64,000 nucleotides of DNA from Paracamarosporium sp. OC-R06-R3 (taxonomy: Eukaryota; Ascomycota; Dothideomycetes; Pleosporales; Didymosphaeriaceae), in contig JACVRA010000325.1 of the NCBI GenBank assembly GCA_019828545.1, positions 124,001 to 188,000 on the forward strand, given 5' to 3'. The translations under genes and the position numbers were made by a program. Within the stretch, counting starts at the first letter, position 1. Each line of letters starts with the position of its first letter. Shown piece after piece: positions 12,427 through 23,504 of the stretch. Below the pieces are notes generated by a model. The model made no database searches, was not told the origin of the DNA, and saw nothing but the letters and a program-made list of their open reading frames with translations.

Positions 12427-13396
12427 TTACTGCTGGAGAGTGCCGTAGTCGCTGTTCGTCAGACCATTGGGCACGACCTTCAGGCTCATCTCCTTGAAAT
12501 TCTTCGAGAGATCCTTGCTCTTATCGCCCGCGTTCTTCAGGTTCTTGCCTACAGAGTGCTGGGCTTGCACCGGGCTTTCAACCACAGTGTCGTCGGTGGA
12601 GTCCTCTTCGGCCTCAGCCTCGCCCTCTTGCTGCTGTTGTCCCTCCTGCTCGCCTTCGTCTTCGGCATCCGCAAGCTCGGCCTCGACATCGATGAGCTCC
12701 TCTGCGTCTGCAGGGTCGTCGCGCGAGTCGGGGATGGTTTGTTCGTCTAGGCGCCAGTCCTGGATAGCCTTGAGGATGTCGACTGCCAATTGTCCGTTCT
12801 TCTTCAGTGCCTTGTCCCAGTGCGCAGGAATGCCCTGCCCCAAGACAACCATGCGCGCCACACTGTGCACAAGCATGTGCCGCATGGGGCTTCCCTCCTC
12901 CGTGTTCGCGTATATGTATTGGACTCTCCTGAGCCCCGGATAGGTATCCGAGAACTTGTACCATTCGCGCACAACCTGCAGGACATCTGCGATCAATGCG
13001 GGGATCTGGAACTTCTCGGACATGAGGTAGAGGTCGAAGAGCATGGTGAGGTCGGCCTCTTCGCGGGGAACGGGAAGAGAGGAGCTGTAGAGCCAACCGA
13101 CGAAGGTCTTAAAGGGGGCATCTTCGTCGTCGGGAAGACCGAAGGACTTTGTGGTACTGTTCTTCTGGTAGAAGATGTTGCGGAAGAAGGGCGAGTGGTA
13201 GCATAGGAGCTTTTCGTGAAGGATCCAGTGCGTGTTCTCTGGGCCGACGTAGATATCGACCATGGAACGGGAGAGGAGCCTGGAACATCAGTTAGCTTTG
13301 AGTGGTGAGGATTATAGGAATTGTGACTAGGGAGTAGAAATTCGAAGTTGTGGATGGTACGTACTCATTGAGCGGCTTTTCCTGAGGAGCCGACAT
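12427..13396 (-). CDS. BTB/POZ domain protein, 284 residues
   Basis: BTB domains mediate dimerisation and often recruit Cul3 ligases. Exons are 13365-13396 and 12427-13279. Intron 13280-13364 (GTACGT...CTAACTG...CCAG) joins a short first exon coding MSAPQEKPLNE to LLSRSMVDIYVGPENTHW. An internal ATG (13263) alone would drop part of the domain start, so I prefer the spliced start. Residues about 11-115 fit a fungal BTB fold: MVDIYVG, WILHEKLLCYHSPFFRNIF, FKTFVGWLYSSSLP, LFDLYLMSEKFQIPAL. The C-terminal third is very acidic and Gln/Glu-rich (about residues 190-245) and likely disordered. No Kelch, MATH or zinc-finger partner domain is visible, so the cellular role cannot be assigned. Confidence 0.85.
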
Positions 13397-14116
13397 GGTG
13401 TTGAACTTGGTTTCACAACGAGATTAGGTATGTGAATGATAATTAAACAGCAAGAACGAATACGACGGCAAGCAATAAAGGAGGCGAATTTCAGACTCTG
13501 GAGCAAATGGAAGAATGTGTGGCCGTGTGGTCCTAAAAAGCAGGTCAGGAGGCTGGGTGTGCTATGTGAATGGGTATGACGTCGATGACGACGTTTGGGG
13601 CCGCCTACTGCAGGACAACCCTGCTTGCAACGCCATCCCCGCTTAGTGCTACGCGCTACCACGAACGCGTCGATCGGAAAACCAATGTCATGCGATTGTC
13701 AAATGCCATGCGGTTGTCAATGTGCAGATCGTACTCGAATTGGTCCTCCTTCAAGACACTCTCGTAAGTGTTTTGAGCGAACAAACCCTTGACTTCTATC
13801 TCACCGTGTACTAACCCAATGCAATCAGCCAAATCCATACGATCCTGAATCAACTCTGGATTGATTGGAGGACCCATTCTGGTTGACTAATATGAGTAGT
13901 TTGGGCGCGAAGATGGTCTAGACGGACGCGTGTGGCGTTTTCTGGTGTTGAGGATGGTCAGGTGGAGCTAGGCCATCACATAGCGTTGAAGGGATGGGAT
14001 GATGCTTTGAACGTGAAAGTGAACGACACGATACAGTGTGATGAACTACAAACAAGAGACTATGTGACCAACGCGAAATTGCTTGATGGGTATCATGACA
14101 TATCGTGAACATGCGC
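13397..14116. other. Intergenic BTB gene to RRP36
   Basis: About 0.72 kb. One minus-strand open frame (13656-13877, 73 codons) has an unremarkable amino-acid composition but no recognised motif. I do not call it a gene. The rest should be the BTB gene promoter and RRP36 3' UTR. Confidence 0.4.
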
Positions 14117-15261
14117 TCATACTCCGCGCCTCTCCGCTGGCATGTTCCTCCGCTCTTTGGCTGTCGCCTTCTTGCGACGGCGTTCGATGGCCCTGTCGCG
14201 ATCCTTCGACTTCATGTTTTGGAAGCGCTCCACCAAGGCAAGCTTCTTTTGTTCGGCTAAAGAGCAATGAGCATATTATAGCCTCAGATGTTGGGGTCAA
14301 CGAAATAAACTTACACTTCTTCAAGAAGAACGGCTTCTTGCCCTGCTTGATCAAGTCCTTCTCCTTCTTCTTGTGCTCCCGTAGTACGTTCTGCTGTTGG
14401 TCCTTGTTGCGCTGGGCCTTCTGCTGCGACTCCATTGACGTAAGTTTCTTCTTGAGCTTCTCCTTATCTGCCTCGTTCTTCGTTTTCTTAATGGCATCCC
14501 GCAGCTCATTCATCTCGGAGTTCTTGTAGTCGTTTAAGAACGCATACCGCTGGTGGAGCGTGTTAACGTCTGGCTGCGGGCCGATATCAAAGCGAGGGTC
14601 GCGAAATTTTGGCTTCTTCACATCGACAACCTGGCGCTTTCGTGTAACTGCGCGCTTGCTCGACTGTACGGCTGGGGCGTGCTTGCTTGATCGCGCGTGG
14701 GGCGCTACATCAGAATCGGAACCGCTCTCGCCTTCATCATCATCCTCATCTTCATCCTCATCGTTCCTGGTCTTTTGTGTCTTTTGAGCTTTCGACTTCG
14801 GTTGAGAAGTGCCGCCTTGTGCAAGCTTTGCGGCCTTGATTTCCTGCAATCGCTGCCTTAGAGCCTGGAGCTTGTCGTCTTGCGATTTCGACGACTCTTC
14901 GCCGCGCTTTCGCTTTCGGTCCGCTGATTGTTGCTTGGAGAGGGCGTCTTGGGCCTTTGCTAACGCGCCGAACGAAACCTTGCTCATTTGCGCCTGCACG
15001 TTGTCTTCTGCGTTGTCCGACTTTTCAACAGTTAGCATGACAGGTCGATTTGAGAACAGGGTGAGAAATTACCATATCCTCGTCTTCAGAATCATCTTCG
15101 TCATCCTCATCTTCTTCCTCTGAGTCTAGGAGCTCCCCGCCGTCGCCAGTCTCAATGATGGACGGCGACGATGACCGATCGGTGACTTCGTAGTATTCTT
15201 CGTCGTCGGAGCTTTCTTCTGCGGCCCGCAGTTTGCGGTCGAGTTTTGAGGAGAGTGGCAT
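14117..15261 (-). CDS. RRP36: RRP36, small-subunit processome ribosome biogenesis protein
   Basis: Rrp36 acts in the nucleolus in early 18S pre-rRNA cleavage. Exons are 15073-15261, 14315-15020 and 14117-14256, giving 344 residues. The N-terminus is acidic, with long Asp/Glu runs in both the first exon and the middle of exon 2. The conserved C-terminal half reads KPKFRDPRFD, HQRYAFLNDYK, then a Lys/Glu-rich helix and KKPFFLKK. Splicing intron 2 (14257-14314, GTAAGT) continues as SEQKKLALVERFQNMK and IERRRKKATAKERRNMP, the canonical Rrp36 end. Intron 1 (15021-15072) has a GTAATT donor and a GCTAACT branch point. The gene is divergent from the FCP1-like gene, with only 273 bp between ATGs. Confidence 0.93.
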
Positions 15262-15534
15262 TCTTTACGTGTCGTGCCGGAAGTGTGTGAACAGTAACAA
15301 GCACGATCGCGTTCTCAGAACTTTTTGTTGGCTTTCCCCACGCCGATTCGCCGACCCACATGCACCGACAATTCCCCGCGGCCAGGGTCCTGTAGATTTC
15401 TAGGTAGATGCGCCGTCGCATCCACGTTCACTGCTCACTCTCCACACAATATATGCGACTTCCTAAAGTTGCGTACCGTCGAGTAGCCCCTCGAGGTCTC
15501 CGAAGCAACCAAAAGCTTGGCAAAAGTGCCCCTC
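15262..15534. promoter_or_regulatory. Short divergent promoter RRP36 / FCP1-like gene
   Basis: 273 bp separates the two ATGs, so both genes must be driven from this segment or from the neighbouring 5' coding regions. No TATA box was seen. Confidence 0.5.
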
Positions 15535-17064
15535 ATGGCGTCGCTGGCGCCGTCTCCGCTCCGGTACAATCAATACCACTCACAAGCGTTCCATCCCACA
15601 TCCACTAATGGAAACAAGTCACAGCCGGCTGCTGCGTTTGATATCGGACACGATACTATGAACGGCACTACCAACGGACACCCTAACGGGGACGCGATTC
15701 CTAACACTGGCAACTCTACGAGTATTCCTCCGCCGCTCGCGAATCAGGAAAGCAATGCGGTTAGCGATAGTCTGGCTGAGATGACGCGGAAAATGGAGGA
15801 ATATCGTGAAGGATATGCGCAGCGCCACCAGCAGCGTCCGATGGTCGGACAATACCCAAATCAGTCAGGCTTTTTCACCGGAAACCTTCCACTGTCGAAG
15901 CCCCTCCACAATGCTCCTCCGTTTACAGGCCCGTTTGTAAGCGGTGCACAGACAGGCCTGCTCGATGGCAATCATCCGCTATCACACTGGTTTACTGGAC
16001 AACGTCCCTTCAACAGCGTCTCTTCGCCACCAGACCCTTCTGTACACGCCTTGCCGCCTTCTTCAAACGCCACTTTTCCACCTCCAGGCCCTGTTCCAGG
16101 CGCTGTGATGAACCCGACGGCGCAGTATGAACGCAAGGAGACCATGTTGAGGCTGTCTACTGACACTTCTATCAGGCCTTTTGGACAGATGCCATTTCCG
16201 CCTCTAGGTCGTCATCTCCAGCAACCGCTCCCCAATATGCCACAGTCTACACTGAAACTAGCGAATGGGTACGGCGCTCTCCATTTGGTTCGATCAAGCA
16301 AGAATTAAAAACGGCGAATTAACAAAGTGCGCAGTGCTCCAATATCAAGTGGACGGAAGGACAAGGGGAAAGATCCTAAAATCTATCTTCCCGCACCAAT
16401 AGCAAGCCATCAATACCTCCGGCAAGCGTCGCTTCAAGCTGAGGTTAGGGACCCTCCAGCTATGAAGCTCGTGATCCTGGATCTTAATGGCACTTTGCTG
16501 TACCGCCCGAACTCGCGCAAGGAACCGACGAAGATGATCGCTAGACCCTTTCTTCAACAATTCCTAGCCTATCTTTTCGACAACTTCGAGGTGATGGTGT
16601 GGTCGTCCGCGAAACCGCAAAATGTTAAGGTTCTGGTGGACATTGGCCTTGGTAAATATCAGCATCGGCTGGTAGGTTGCTGGGCTAGGGACACACTTGG
16701 TCTTGAACCGCAGCACTACAATCTTAACGTTCAGTGTTACAAAAACCTAGATCGGGTATGGGCCTCAGACACGATCCAACGTCACATGCGTGGATATAAA
16801 TTCGGTGCGCGCTTCGATCAGCGCAATACCATTCTCATCGATGATTCTTCGCTGAAGGCCGCTGCTCAACCGCACAATCTGCTAGAGATACCTGAGTTCA
16901 AAGGTGTAGATGCGAAAACTCCGGTTCAGGATGTCCTCTCCGAAGTCGTTGGCTATCTCGAAGTGCTGAAAATGCAAGAAGACGTGTCTAAGTTCATTCA
17001 CAAGGACCCATTCAGGGCCAACGGAGACTGGGCAATTCAATGGGCCGAGCTCGGTTTCGAGTAG
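15535..17064 (+). CDS. FCP1-homology (NIF/NLI) domain protein with DLNGT motif, 487 residues
   Basis: Exons are 15535-16268 and 16335-17064. The intron 16269-16334 (GTACGG...GCAG) converts ...LKLANG into APISSGRKDKGK in frame. Residues 1-245 are a disordered Pro/Ser/Asn-rich extension. Residues about 288-460 match the HAD-fold FCP1-homology domain: LVILDLNGTLLYRP, then VMVWSSAKPQNV, then CWARDTLGL and NTILIDDSSLKAAAQPHNLL. In SCP/FCP1 phosphatases motif I is DxDx(T/V), where the first Asp is the nucleophile and the second the general acid. Here the second is Asn (D294, N296). The motif III Asp pair (IDDS) is intact. The protein may therefore be a weak phosphatase or a pseudo-phosphatase. Similar DLNG motifs occur in some eukaryotic NIF-domain subfamilies, so it need not be a private mutation. 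The substrate is unknown. Confidence 0.88.
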
Positions 17065-18232
17065 ATGCTAATCAAAAAATTTAGCATGGACGAGGGACTT
17101 GACAAGGATACTACAATGTCTGATGTGTGGAGAGCATGTGCATGGGCTGGGCGTTCGGCATGGATTGAATGTTTTTGATACCACGGTTACTGTTTGGGTG
17201 GATAGCGTTTTGCGGGTGCATCGCAGCAGTCGTATGCTTCCACGTCCTTTAAGGTCGGTCCGCGAAATGTAGATGTCAGCGGTTATGAGGCCAGGATAGG
17301 TGCCTAAACTCTCACGTAGGGTTGCATCTGCCTTTCTTGCACATACATATCTCTCGGAAACTCTCTATCCGAGCAAGCCGATCCCTCAACAAGAGGCTAA
17401 TAATGAAATCACCGGCGTACATACATGCGAGAACGAAAACCTGATTTCCACACTGTTCCTATTGCGCGTGTTAGATCCTGTGATGGCGTGCTACGTACTC
17501 GTTTCTGGGGTCTGAGTTCGCCTTTTGATAGCACGTTTCACGTCATCCCAAGACAAGAGTCGCAGTATTGTCGACTTATGCGTTGTTCTAGGAGCGTACG
17601 GCACACAATTTTCCCCCGTGGGATGTAAGTGCTCATCTGTTCCTGTACCTTGCAGTCACTTCACACGACATTATTACTCGTCACTTCTCAAGTTCGTAAT
17701 CTAGTAGTGTTGGATACTGATGTCACCCAAAGACTGTGGGGAAGTGCAGGTCGCCAAGTTTTCGGGATAGTGGACTAGACTCGGTACAGGGAATATTCTC
17801 GTGAGTATTTCGTTAGTGTGGTATGTTCAGTAGGTCTACTCTTCGAGACTTAAATGTTTGCTATTCAAGTGCTTGGTATTGATAGGTAAAGTGGGAGAAG
17901 CATATGAGCGATATTGTGTATGAATGGGTTCTGGAAGGAAGAAACAGTACGAAGATACACGTAATCTAACGTGCAGGAGTAGGACTTGTCTATATAGAGA
18001 TGATTGTTCTAATTAGGGTATTTATATATTGGAGCTATTGGTGAGAAGTTAGGTTAGATCGAATTACTGCGGACGACGGGTCTGAGTCAATCAAAGTGTA
18101 GAACTCTTTCGCTATTTTTCGTAGATTAAACAACCTACTGATCGGAAAAGAACATTGACGATCGAACCCTTGTATGACAATATAATAACTGAGAAAGCTA
18201 TCATTCGTTTGTGAATTGTTGCTTATATGGAG

Positions 18233-18313
18233 GTTACAGAAGTTATAGAGGTGAGAAAAGTTACAAATGTTATAGAAGTTGTAAAAGTTACAAAGGTTGT
18301 AAAAGTCACAGCA
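18233..18313. repeat. 9-bp tandem repeat, nine degenerate units
   Basis: Nine consecutive 9-mers with consensus GTTAYARAA (gttacagaa, gttatagag, gtgagaaaa, gttacaaat, gttatagaa, gttgtaaaa, gttacaaag, gttgtaaaa, gtcacagca). The period is exact and the units differ by substitutions only. As a multiple of three, it leaves frames open on both strands, which explains the repetitive Val/Thr and Phe/Tyr/Asn translations around it. Confidence 0.9.
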
Positions 18314-20241
18314 CATCAGTTCACTCATGAAAACATGAGAAATAACCACTTCATAAGAGTAACAAATGAAGAAACAGTTTATCTGCACAACGAGATTTGC
18401 AGACACATTACGGGTAACTCGATCTCGGACCACTTGATGTGAAGACAAGAAATATAAACTGTCTCGTGAAAACACACTCGATAAGTATTGAACAGGCAAC
18501 CAGCACTTGGATACTTGAGTTAACTAGAGATTTACTATTCATCTTGGGCCTGACATTCCCTCGGAGGACACACATCCCGAAGCCTGAAGAGTGCTTGGAA
18601 AAATGGCTTCATTGTGTTCTCCTGAGACAGCACCGTAATGCGTAATGCTGAAGAACGGTTCGTTGTGATCCTAGCTACAAGTGAACCTATAATGCGGCAT
18701 TACCTTCAATGCACGTAGTAAAGCATAGTTACTCATTGGCCGGTCCGTGGAGTAATCTGCTTCCGGCAGAGAAGCTATACGACCCATATGCAACGGACTG
18801 GATAATTCCCCCGTAGTGTGGGGTTACAGCAGACGCCACATGCAAATACATACGTGTGTGCATGAAACTGAATTGGCTAGGTCGTCGTGCCCTGCTTCTT
18901 TGTATAGCAGTGGGTGTACAATATACGAGACGAATTGGTTCTACCAGGGTATGAATACAGACTATCGGCATACGGGAACAGCTTCCTGAGGGCTTTACGT
19001 CGAGACCACAAGGCCAGCGCACTCGCACAGGCACGAACTACACATATCTCCTCCCACGCCGGTCCCAATCGACAAAGACAACTCGTATACCCCGTGACTA
19101 ATCAAAGCAGCCTCGCCGCAGCTAACATCCATTCCTCAACCTCGCAACAGCCTTACCAATGCCCTGCCGATCCCTGCCCTCCTGAGTAGCGAACGGCTCC
19201 CTCCATCGCATCTCCAACATCACTCGCCTACCCCCGCCCACCACCCACACGCCCGGAACGCGCAAAAAAGCTCCAGAAACAGACCCCATCACGCCACTTC
19301 CACGCCCCAATACGTTGTCGCGACGGCGATGCGCGCCTACGCGCCGACCCCAACGACTCCGTCCCGCACTGCCAATCTCGCTCCGGGCTCGCTCAAGAAT
19401 CTAGATGCTCACACCACCACCACCCCCATTGCCATCATCACATATAGCGTCTGGAGTATTGGTCGACGGAGCATAGCATGTCAGCAGCGCGCGCCCAGCA
19501 AGGCACAAATCGAGCGTAGGCTCCGCCCATGCAAGCCGCGCCCGTCCAGTTAGCTATCCTAGGCCCTCTCCCGCGACCCAGGTCACGCCAGGTCCCGTCC
19601 ACACCACGGCTTGCCAGCCCTGCACGTAAGCCCGCCACCTCATCATGCCCGAGGCGTGCCCGCCTACGACGCTCCTCCTCTACGCTGCGCGCGTGCAAGA
19701 CGCCAGGGGTCCCGCTTACTACACGGCCACGGTGCGGATATTGAATCTCAGCGCGGGGAGCGAGTAGGGAAATATGCGTGTCTGGGCTGGTAGGTAGGGT
19801 AGGGCGGTGCAAATATCGATTTGGATGGCGGTGTTGAACGTGCACGCTGCGCCGGAGCGGGTTCCGTTCCTCTGAGATGGATGGAGGGAGGGATGCAGCG
19901 CGTGCTGCAGCGTACGCGTGGGTGGTTAGTCCATAGTATGGTATGTGCAGATGCAGGGTCCGAGGTGTACTGTACGGCTCGGCTGAGGAGAGGGCAAACT
20001 TGGACCGACTAGACACGCCCGCACACGCACGCAAAGCAGCGCGCTGTAGGTGAAACGGGATCGGTGGGCAGACGACGCCAGACGCGTCCTCCCGCCAGCT
20101 TGCCGTTCCAGGCTGCGTGCCCGAGCGAGATGAGGAGTCGCCGCCCAGCCGCGCCGCAAACGGCAATGCATAGACCTAGCCCTCGCTCGCCGTGGAGCCC
20201 ATCTCCACATTGGACACGCGCAAATTTCCCCCCTCTGCCCG

Positions 20242-20268
20242 TCCATCACGCCCATCACGTCCATCACA
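20242..20268. repeat. Three 9-bp units, YCCATCACR
   Basis: Three adjacent copies (tccatcacg, cccatcacg, tccatcaca) in GC-rich non-coding DNA. Short and possibly fortuitous. Confidence 0.7.
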
Positions 20269-21285
20269 ATTGACAATTTCGCCTCTGCGATCCCACGGAC
20301 GGACTTCACCAGCTGCCAGCCCGAGTCCAGTCCGTGGTCCTTTCGCTTGCGCCCTGGCCCATGCGCCCGCCGTTTCACCCTAGCCGACGATCCGTTTCAC
20401 CTCTGAGCCTAGTCCCAACCGGGCTTGTGAGTCGTAGAGCAAAGCGGCACGGAGCACAGCAGCGAAGATCTGGAGATCCATGCCGCAGCAGATCGAGCAC
20501 ACATGAGGCCGTGTTTGAAAGTCGAACATCTTCATTCTCTCTCGGTGATCCCAATCCGCAGAGGGATCCCTTCCCCTTTTGCACAACCCTCCGACACATC
20601 TGTCCACCCAGCCACCTTTCCGCCAAACACATAAGAAACAAATAACGCCACCCTAGGTAGTGATGGGCTGTGTACAAACAAACAACCATCTGAAGAAGTA
20701 AATAGAAACTGGTAGATAGCGAGAGCGCATGAAAGGTATTGGGCGAGAAGAAAGATTAGAAGCATGTGTAGCGTTGCGAAACAGATCCCATCTCATCATG
20801 AGACCGCGTGAGTTTCAGCACAGGACGAACACATCCAACCAGAACATACCAAACGCGTCATATCCACGTGAACATCCACAAGCCTGTCCTATCCCATCCG
20901 TCGCCTGCGTATACGTGCGAGGAAGGTGACTAAATGTAATCTCTCCAAATCGAACATGTAAAAGGGGAATCCGAAGAAAGATATCCGTTGCGAGCCCTAT
21001 TAATTTGCCGGCGCTTTTATGGGTGGTATTGGAAGAAAATAAGGTGCGCGCGTGCCAAAGGTTGCGAGAATAGTGAACCGTAAAGGGATATTGAAGTAAA
21101 TCGCGGGATCCAACGAGCAGATACAAAGAAGATCCAGGAGGGCCGTGTAAACAATACGAGACGTAGTAAGCGAGTGCCGTGTCCGTAGACATAAAAAAAA
21201 GCAATGACTCCATGTGCGCCGCCAGTGATGACCAAACAGTCATTACATCAACAAGAGACCACCCTTAACGAGCCGAAGCCAGGTA

Positions 21286-22780
21286 TCACGAATGGAATAG
21301 GTCCCAAGCCCTTGCACAGAGGGAAATGAATTCCTCCTTCTTCCTTTGCTGTGTCTCCGGGGAGTCGCGGGGTTCGCCAAAAGGTCCAGGGCGTGCCTGT
21401 TGCCGGCCAAGTGGTGGGGTTCCCATGTCACGTTCATACTCATCCCGGCCTCGTCTCCTACCGCTGCCGCTGCGGTTCAAGTCGGCACTGGCTGGGTATG
21501 CGTGGGATGCATTCTTGCCAGGCATGGGCGATGGCGGCGTCGGGGGCTGGTGGCCACCATAGTGAACAATGCGAGGCAGAAGATCCTCACGGCCACCAGA
21601 AAGGGTCTGGACAGCTTCTTCAGCAGACTTGTACTCTCGTGGGCGAGAAGTTTGGGGCGGTTGCTGATGGTGTGGTGGTGGGAAACCCGGGGATGGAAGG
21701 GGCGGTTGCTGATTCGAGTGAGAAGAGTTACCGGGGCTGTTGGTGTACATGTGACGAGCAGTCCCAAGCGGCTCCGGGAATACATCAGCAATGGGCGGCA
21801 GTCGGTTGCTCGTCTGCTGTGCGGGGACATGGTGGATGTGTGACGTTTGGGCCAGATTCGAGGGACCGTTGGCGAGCTGGCGGGATGGCGGCATGTTGCT
21901 GCGGAGCCCAGTGAACGACTGGTTGATGGGTGCAGACTGGATAACCCGCTCATTCGCGAACTGGGCATGCGAAGGAGGAGCAATGGAAAGACCAGGCGGT
22001 GGTCCCTTCCTTCGCGTGGTGTTGGGCGTCTTCAGCGGTCGTCCAAACGGACTCATGTCCTGCTGGCGGCCTTCCTCCTCCGGTGGCCCGCCTTTGCCGC
22101 CGTGCTTCTGGCGCGCCTCAATGATCTGTCTCTGCCTTTCCCGAACATCCATGCTCCTTTGAAGTTGCTCGCGCATTGACGGGTCGTTGGTGTGGAAGCC
22201 CGGAGACAGACAAGCAAGGCCGACATCGTGCAGGTCCTTCCCGGTCGACAAAGCCGAAGGACGGGCTGTGAGTGCGCCGGACGAGTGGACAATGTGCGAG
22301 TTTGAAAGATTCAGGCGGCTGGGGCGATGGCGCGAATTGGGCATGTCGGGCGAAGAAGGCTCCTTCTTCACAACGATCTTAGGAGCGGGGCCGCGTGACC
22401 TAGTTGAGGAGGCACGGTTAGAGAAGCCACTGCGGGTGGGAGGAGACATGGAGGTGTTTGGCGGAGTGAGCGGAGCGGTGGTGGGACTGATGGAGGAGGA
22501 AGGTTGGCGCAGAGAAGACGAAGAACGAGACGAGTAGGTAGAAGACATACGAAAGAGGTGAACGCTTTCCCTCCGCTCTCTGGGGCGCGGCGCTGGAGCC
22601 ATCACTGGAGGAGGTAGGTGAAGCATTGTCTGGCACGCGCTGAGAGGTCTTGGAGGTGGGCGTCAGGTTGTGTGGAGAGTTTGTGCTGGGGGCGATGGCA
22701 GCATATACTCTCGAGGGCCCCGGCTCGAGCACAGGCGCATGTGGAGCGGCCACAGGGGTTTGGGCGACGGCGGTGGTCAT
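21286..22780 (-). CDS. Disordered Pro/Ser-rich protein, 476 residues, function unknown
   Basis: Exons are 22551-22780 and 21286-22486. Intron 22487-22550 (GTATGT...CATCAG, 64 nt) changes frame and links RSPLS to PTTAPLTPPNTSM. Without it each half reads into an unrelated frame, which is the argument for the splice. The protein is dominated by Ser, Pro, Gln and Asn and is probably disordered. Recognisable islands are a KIVVKKEPSSP segment resembling a SUMO/acidic motif, a charged helix-forming stretch (REQLQRSMDVRERQRQIIEA) and a compact C-terminal end (QQRKKEEFISLCARAWDLFH) that looks conserved. Composition suggests a nuclear regulatory protein, but I do not recognise the family. The upstream 1 kb is GC-rich with minisatellites. 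The gene stands alone in a gene-poor tract. Confidence 0.75.
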
Positions 22781-23422
22781 GGTCGTGTGAAAGAATAGAT
22801 GAGAAGGAGTGTCGCAGAGTGCTTGGGGGGCCGTCCCGCTACACTAAGGGTATGAAGAGCGGAGGGTGCTAGGCCCAGACGGCTTGGGTGTGACGAGGGG
22901 CGTCTGCGCGAACAACGGCGGGCGAGGGCGATCACTGCGAGGGCGCAGCAGAGCGGCTCAGGCTCGGAGCGCAGGACGACGGGAGAGCAGCGAGGAGGCG
23001 TGGAGGGGAGGAGAGAGCGGCGTGGGAGGATAAAAATGGCACGGACAGCGGCGGGTTGGAAGTGGCAGGAGGGCGGACCCATGGCGAGCAGGCGCGGCCG
23101 GGGGGCTCCAAGCGCGACGCACCTGCAGCACCGCCGGCCGCCAGCGCGCAGCACTCGAGCTCCTCGTTCGAAGAGCTGCGCTGCCGAGCCTCGACGACGG
23201 CGAACCACAGGCGGCCGGCGCATGCATCTGCGACCTGCCAATACTGCGCCCGCGGCCAATGGCGCCGGCGCACGCAGACCCAGCGTTTCACCCATGCCCA
23301 AAGCAGCGCCCGCGAAACACACAATACCCAGTCGCCAAATTGCGGGACCGTCGTTCATGGCTCGCCTGGCACCGACGGTTTCAGCGTGTGTGCCGCCGCC
23401 CTCGACCAGCATCCAGCGCGCC

Positions 23423-23458
23423 CACAGCGTCCACCGCGTCCACAGCGTCCACCGCATC
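23423..23458. repeat. 18-bp tandem repeat, two copies
   Basis: Two adjacent copies of CACAGCGTCCACCGCRTC, followed by a decayed third start. It lies upstream of the disordered-protein gene. Confidence 0.8.
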
Positions 23459-23474
23459 CAACGCGTCTGCAGCC

Positions 23475-23504
23475 TCGTCCTCGTCCCCGTCCCCGTCCTC
23501 GTCC
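23475..23504. repeat. Hexamer repeat (YCGTCC)5
   Basis: Five consecutive hexamers: tcgtcc, tcgtcc, ccgtcc, ccgtcc, tcgtcc. It lies 16 bp beyond the 18-bp repeat in the same presumed promoter region. Confidence 0.85.

Larger units (their letters stand above)
17065..21285. other. Gene-poor region, 4.2 kb
   Basis: No gene supported on either strand. The left part (about 17.1-18.7 kb) is AT-rich with many stops; the right part (about 19.0-20.6 kb) is GC-rich and therefore full of long chance ORFs on both strands (for example 19438-20166 minus, 242 codons), none with domain-like character. It holds a 9-bp tandem repeat at 18233-18313 and a small one at 20242-20268. The right end, from about 20.7 kb, is probably the 3' UTR of the minus-strand gene ending at 21286. 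Confidence 0.45.

Noticed and set aside
13656..13877. 73-codon minus-strand frame between the BTB gene and RRP36
   Set aside because: Acceptable composition but no homology signal or regulatory context; too short to support alone.
19438..20166. 242-codon minus-strand open frame
   Set aside because: Arg/Ser/Ala-rich shadow in GC-rich DNA with no domain; plus-strand frames overlap it throughout.
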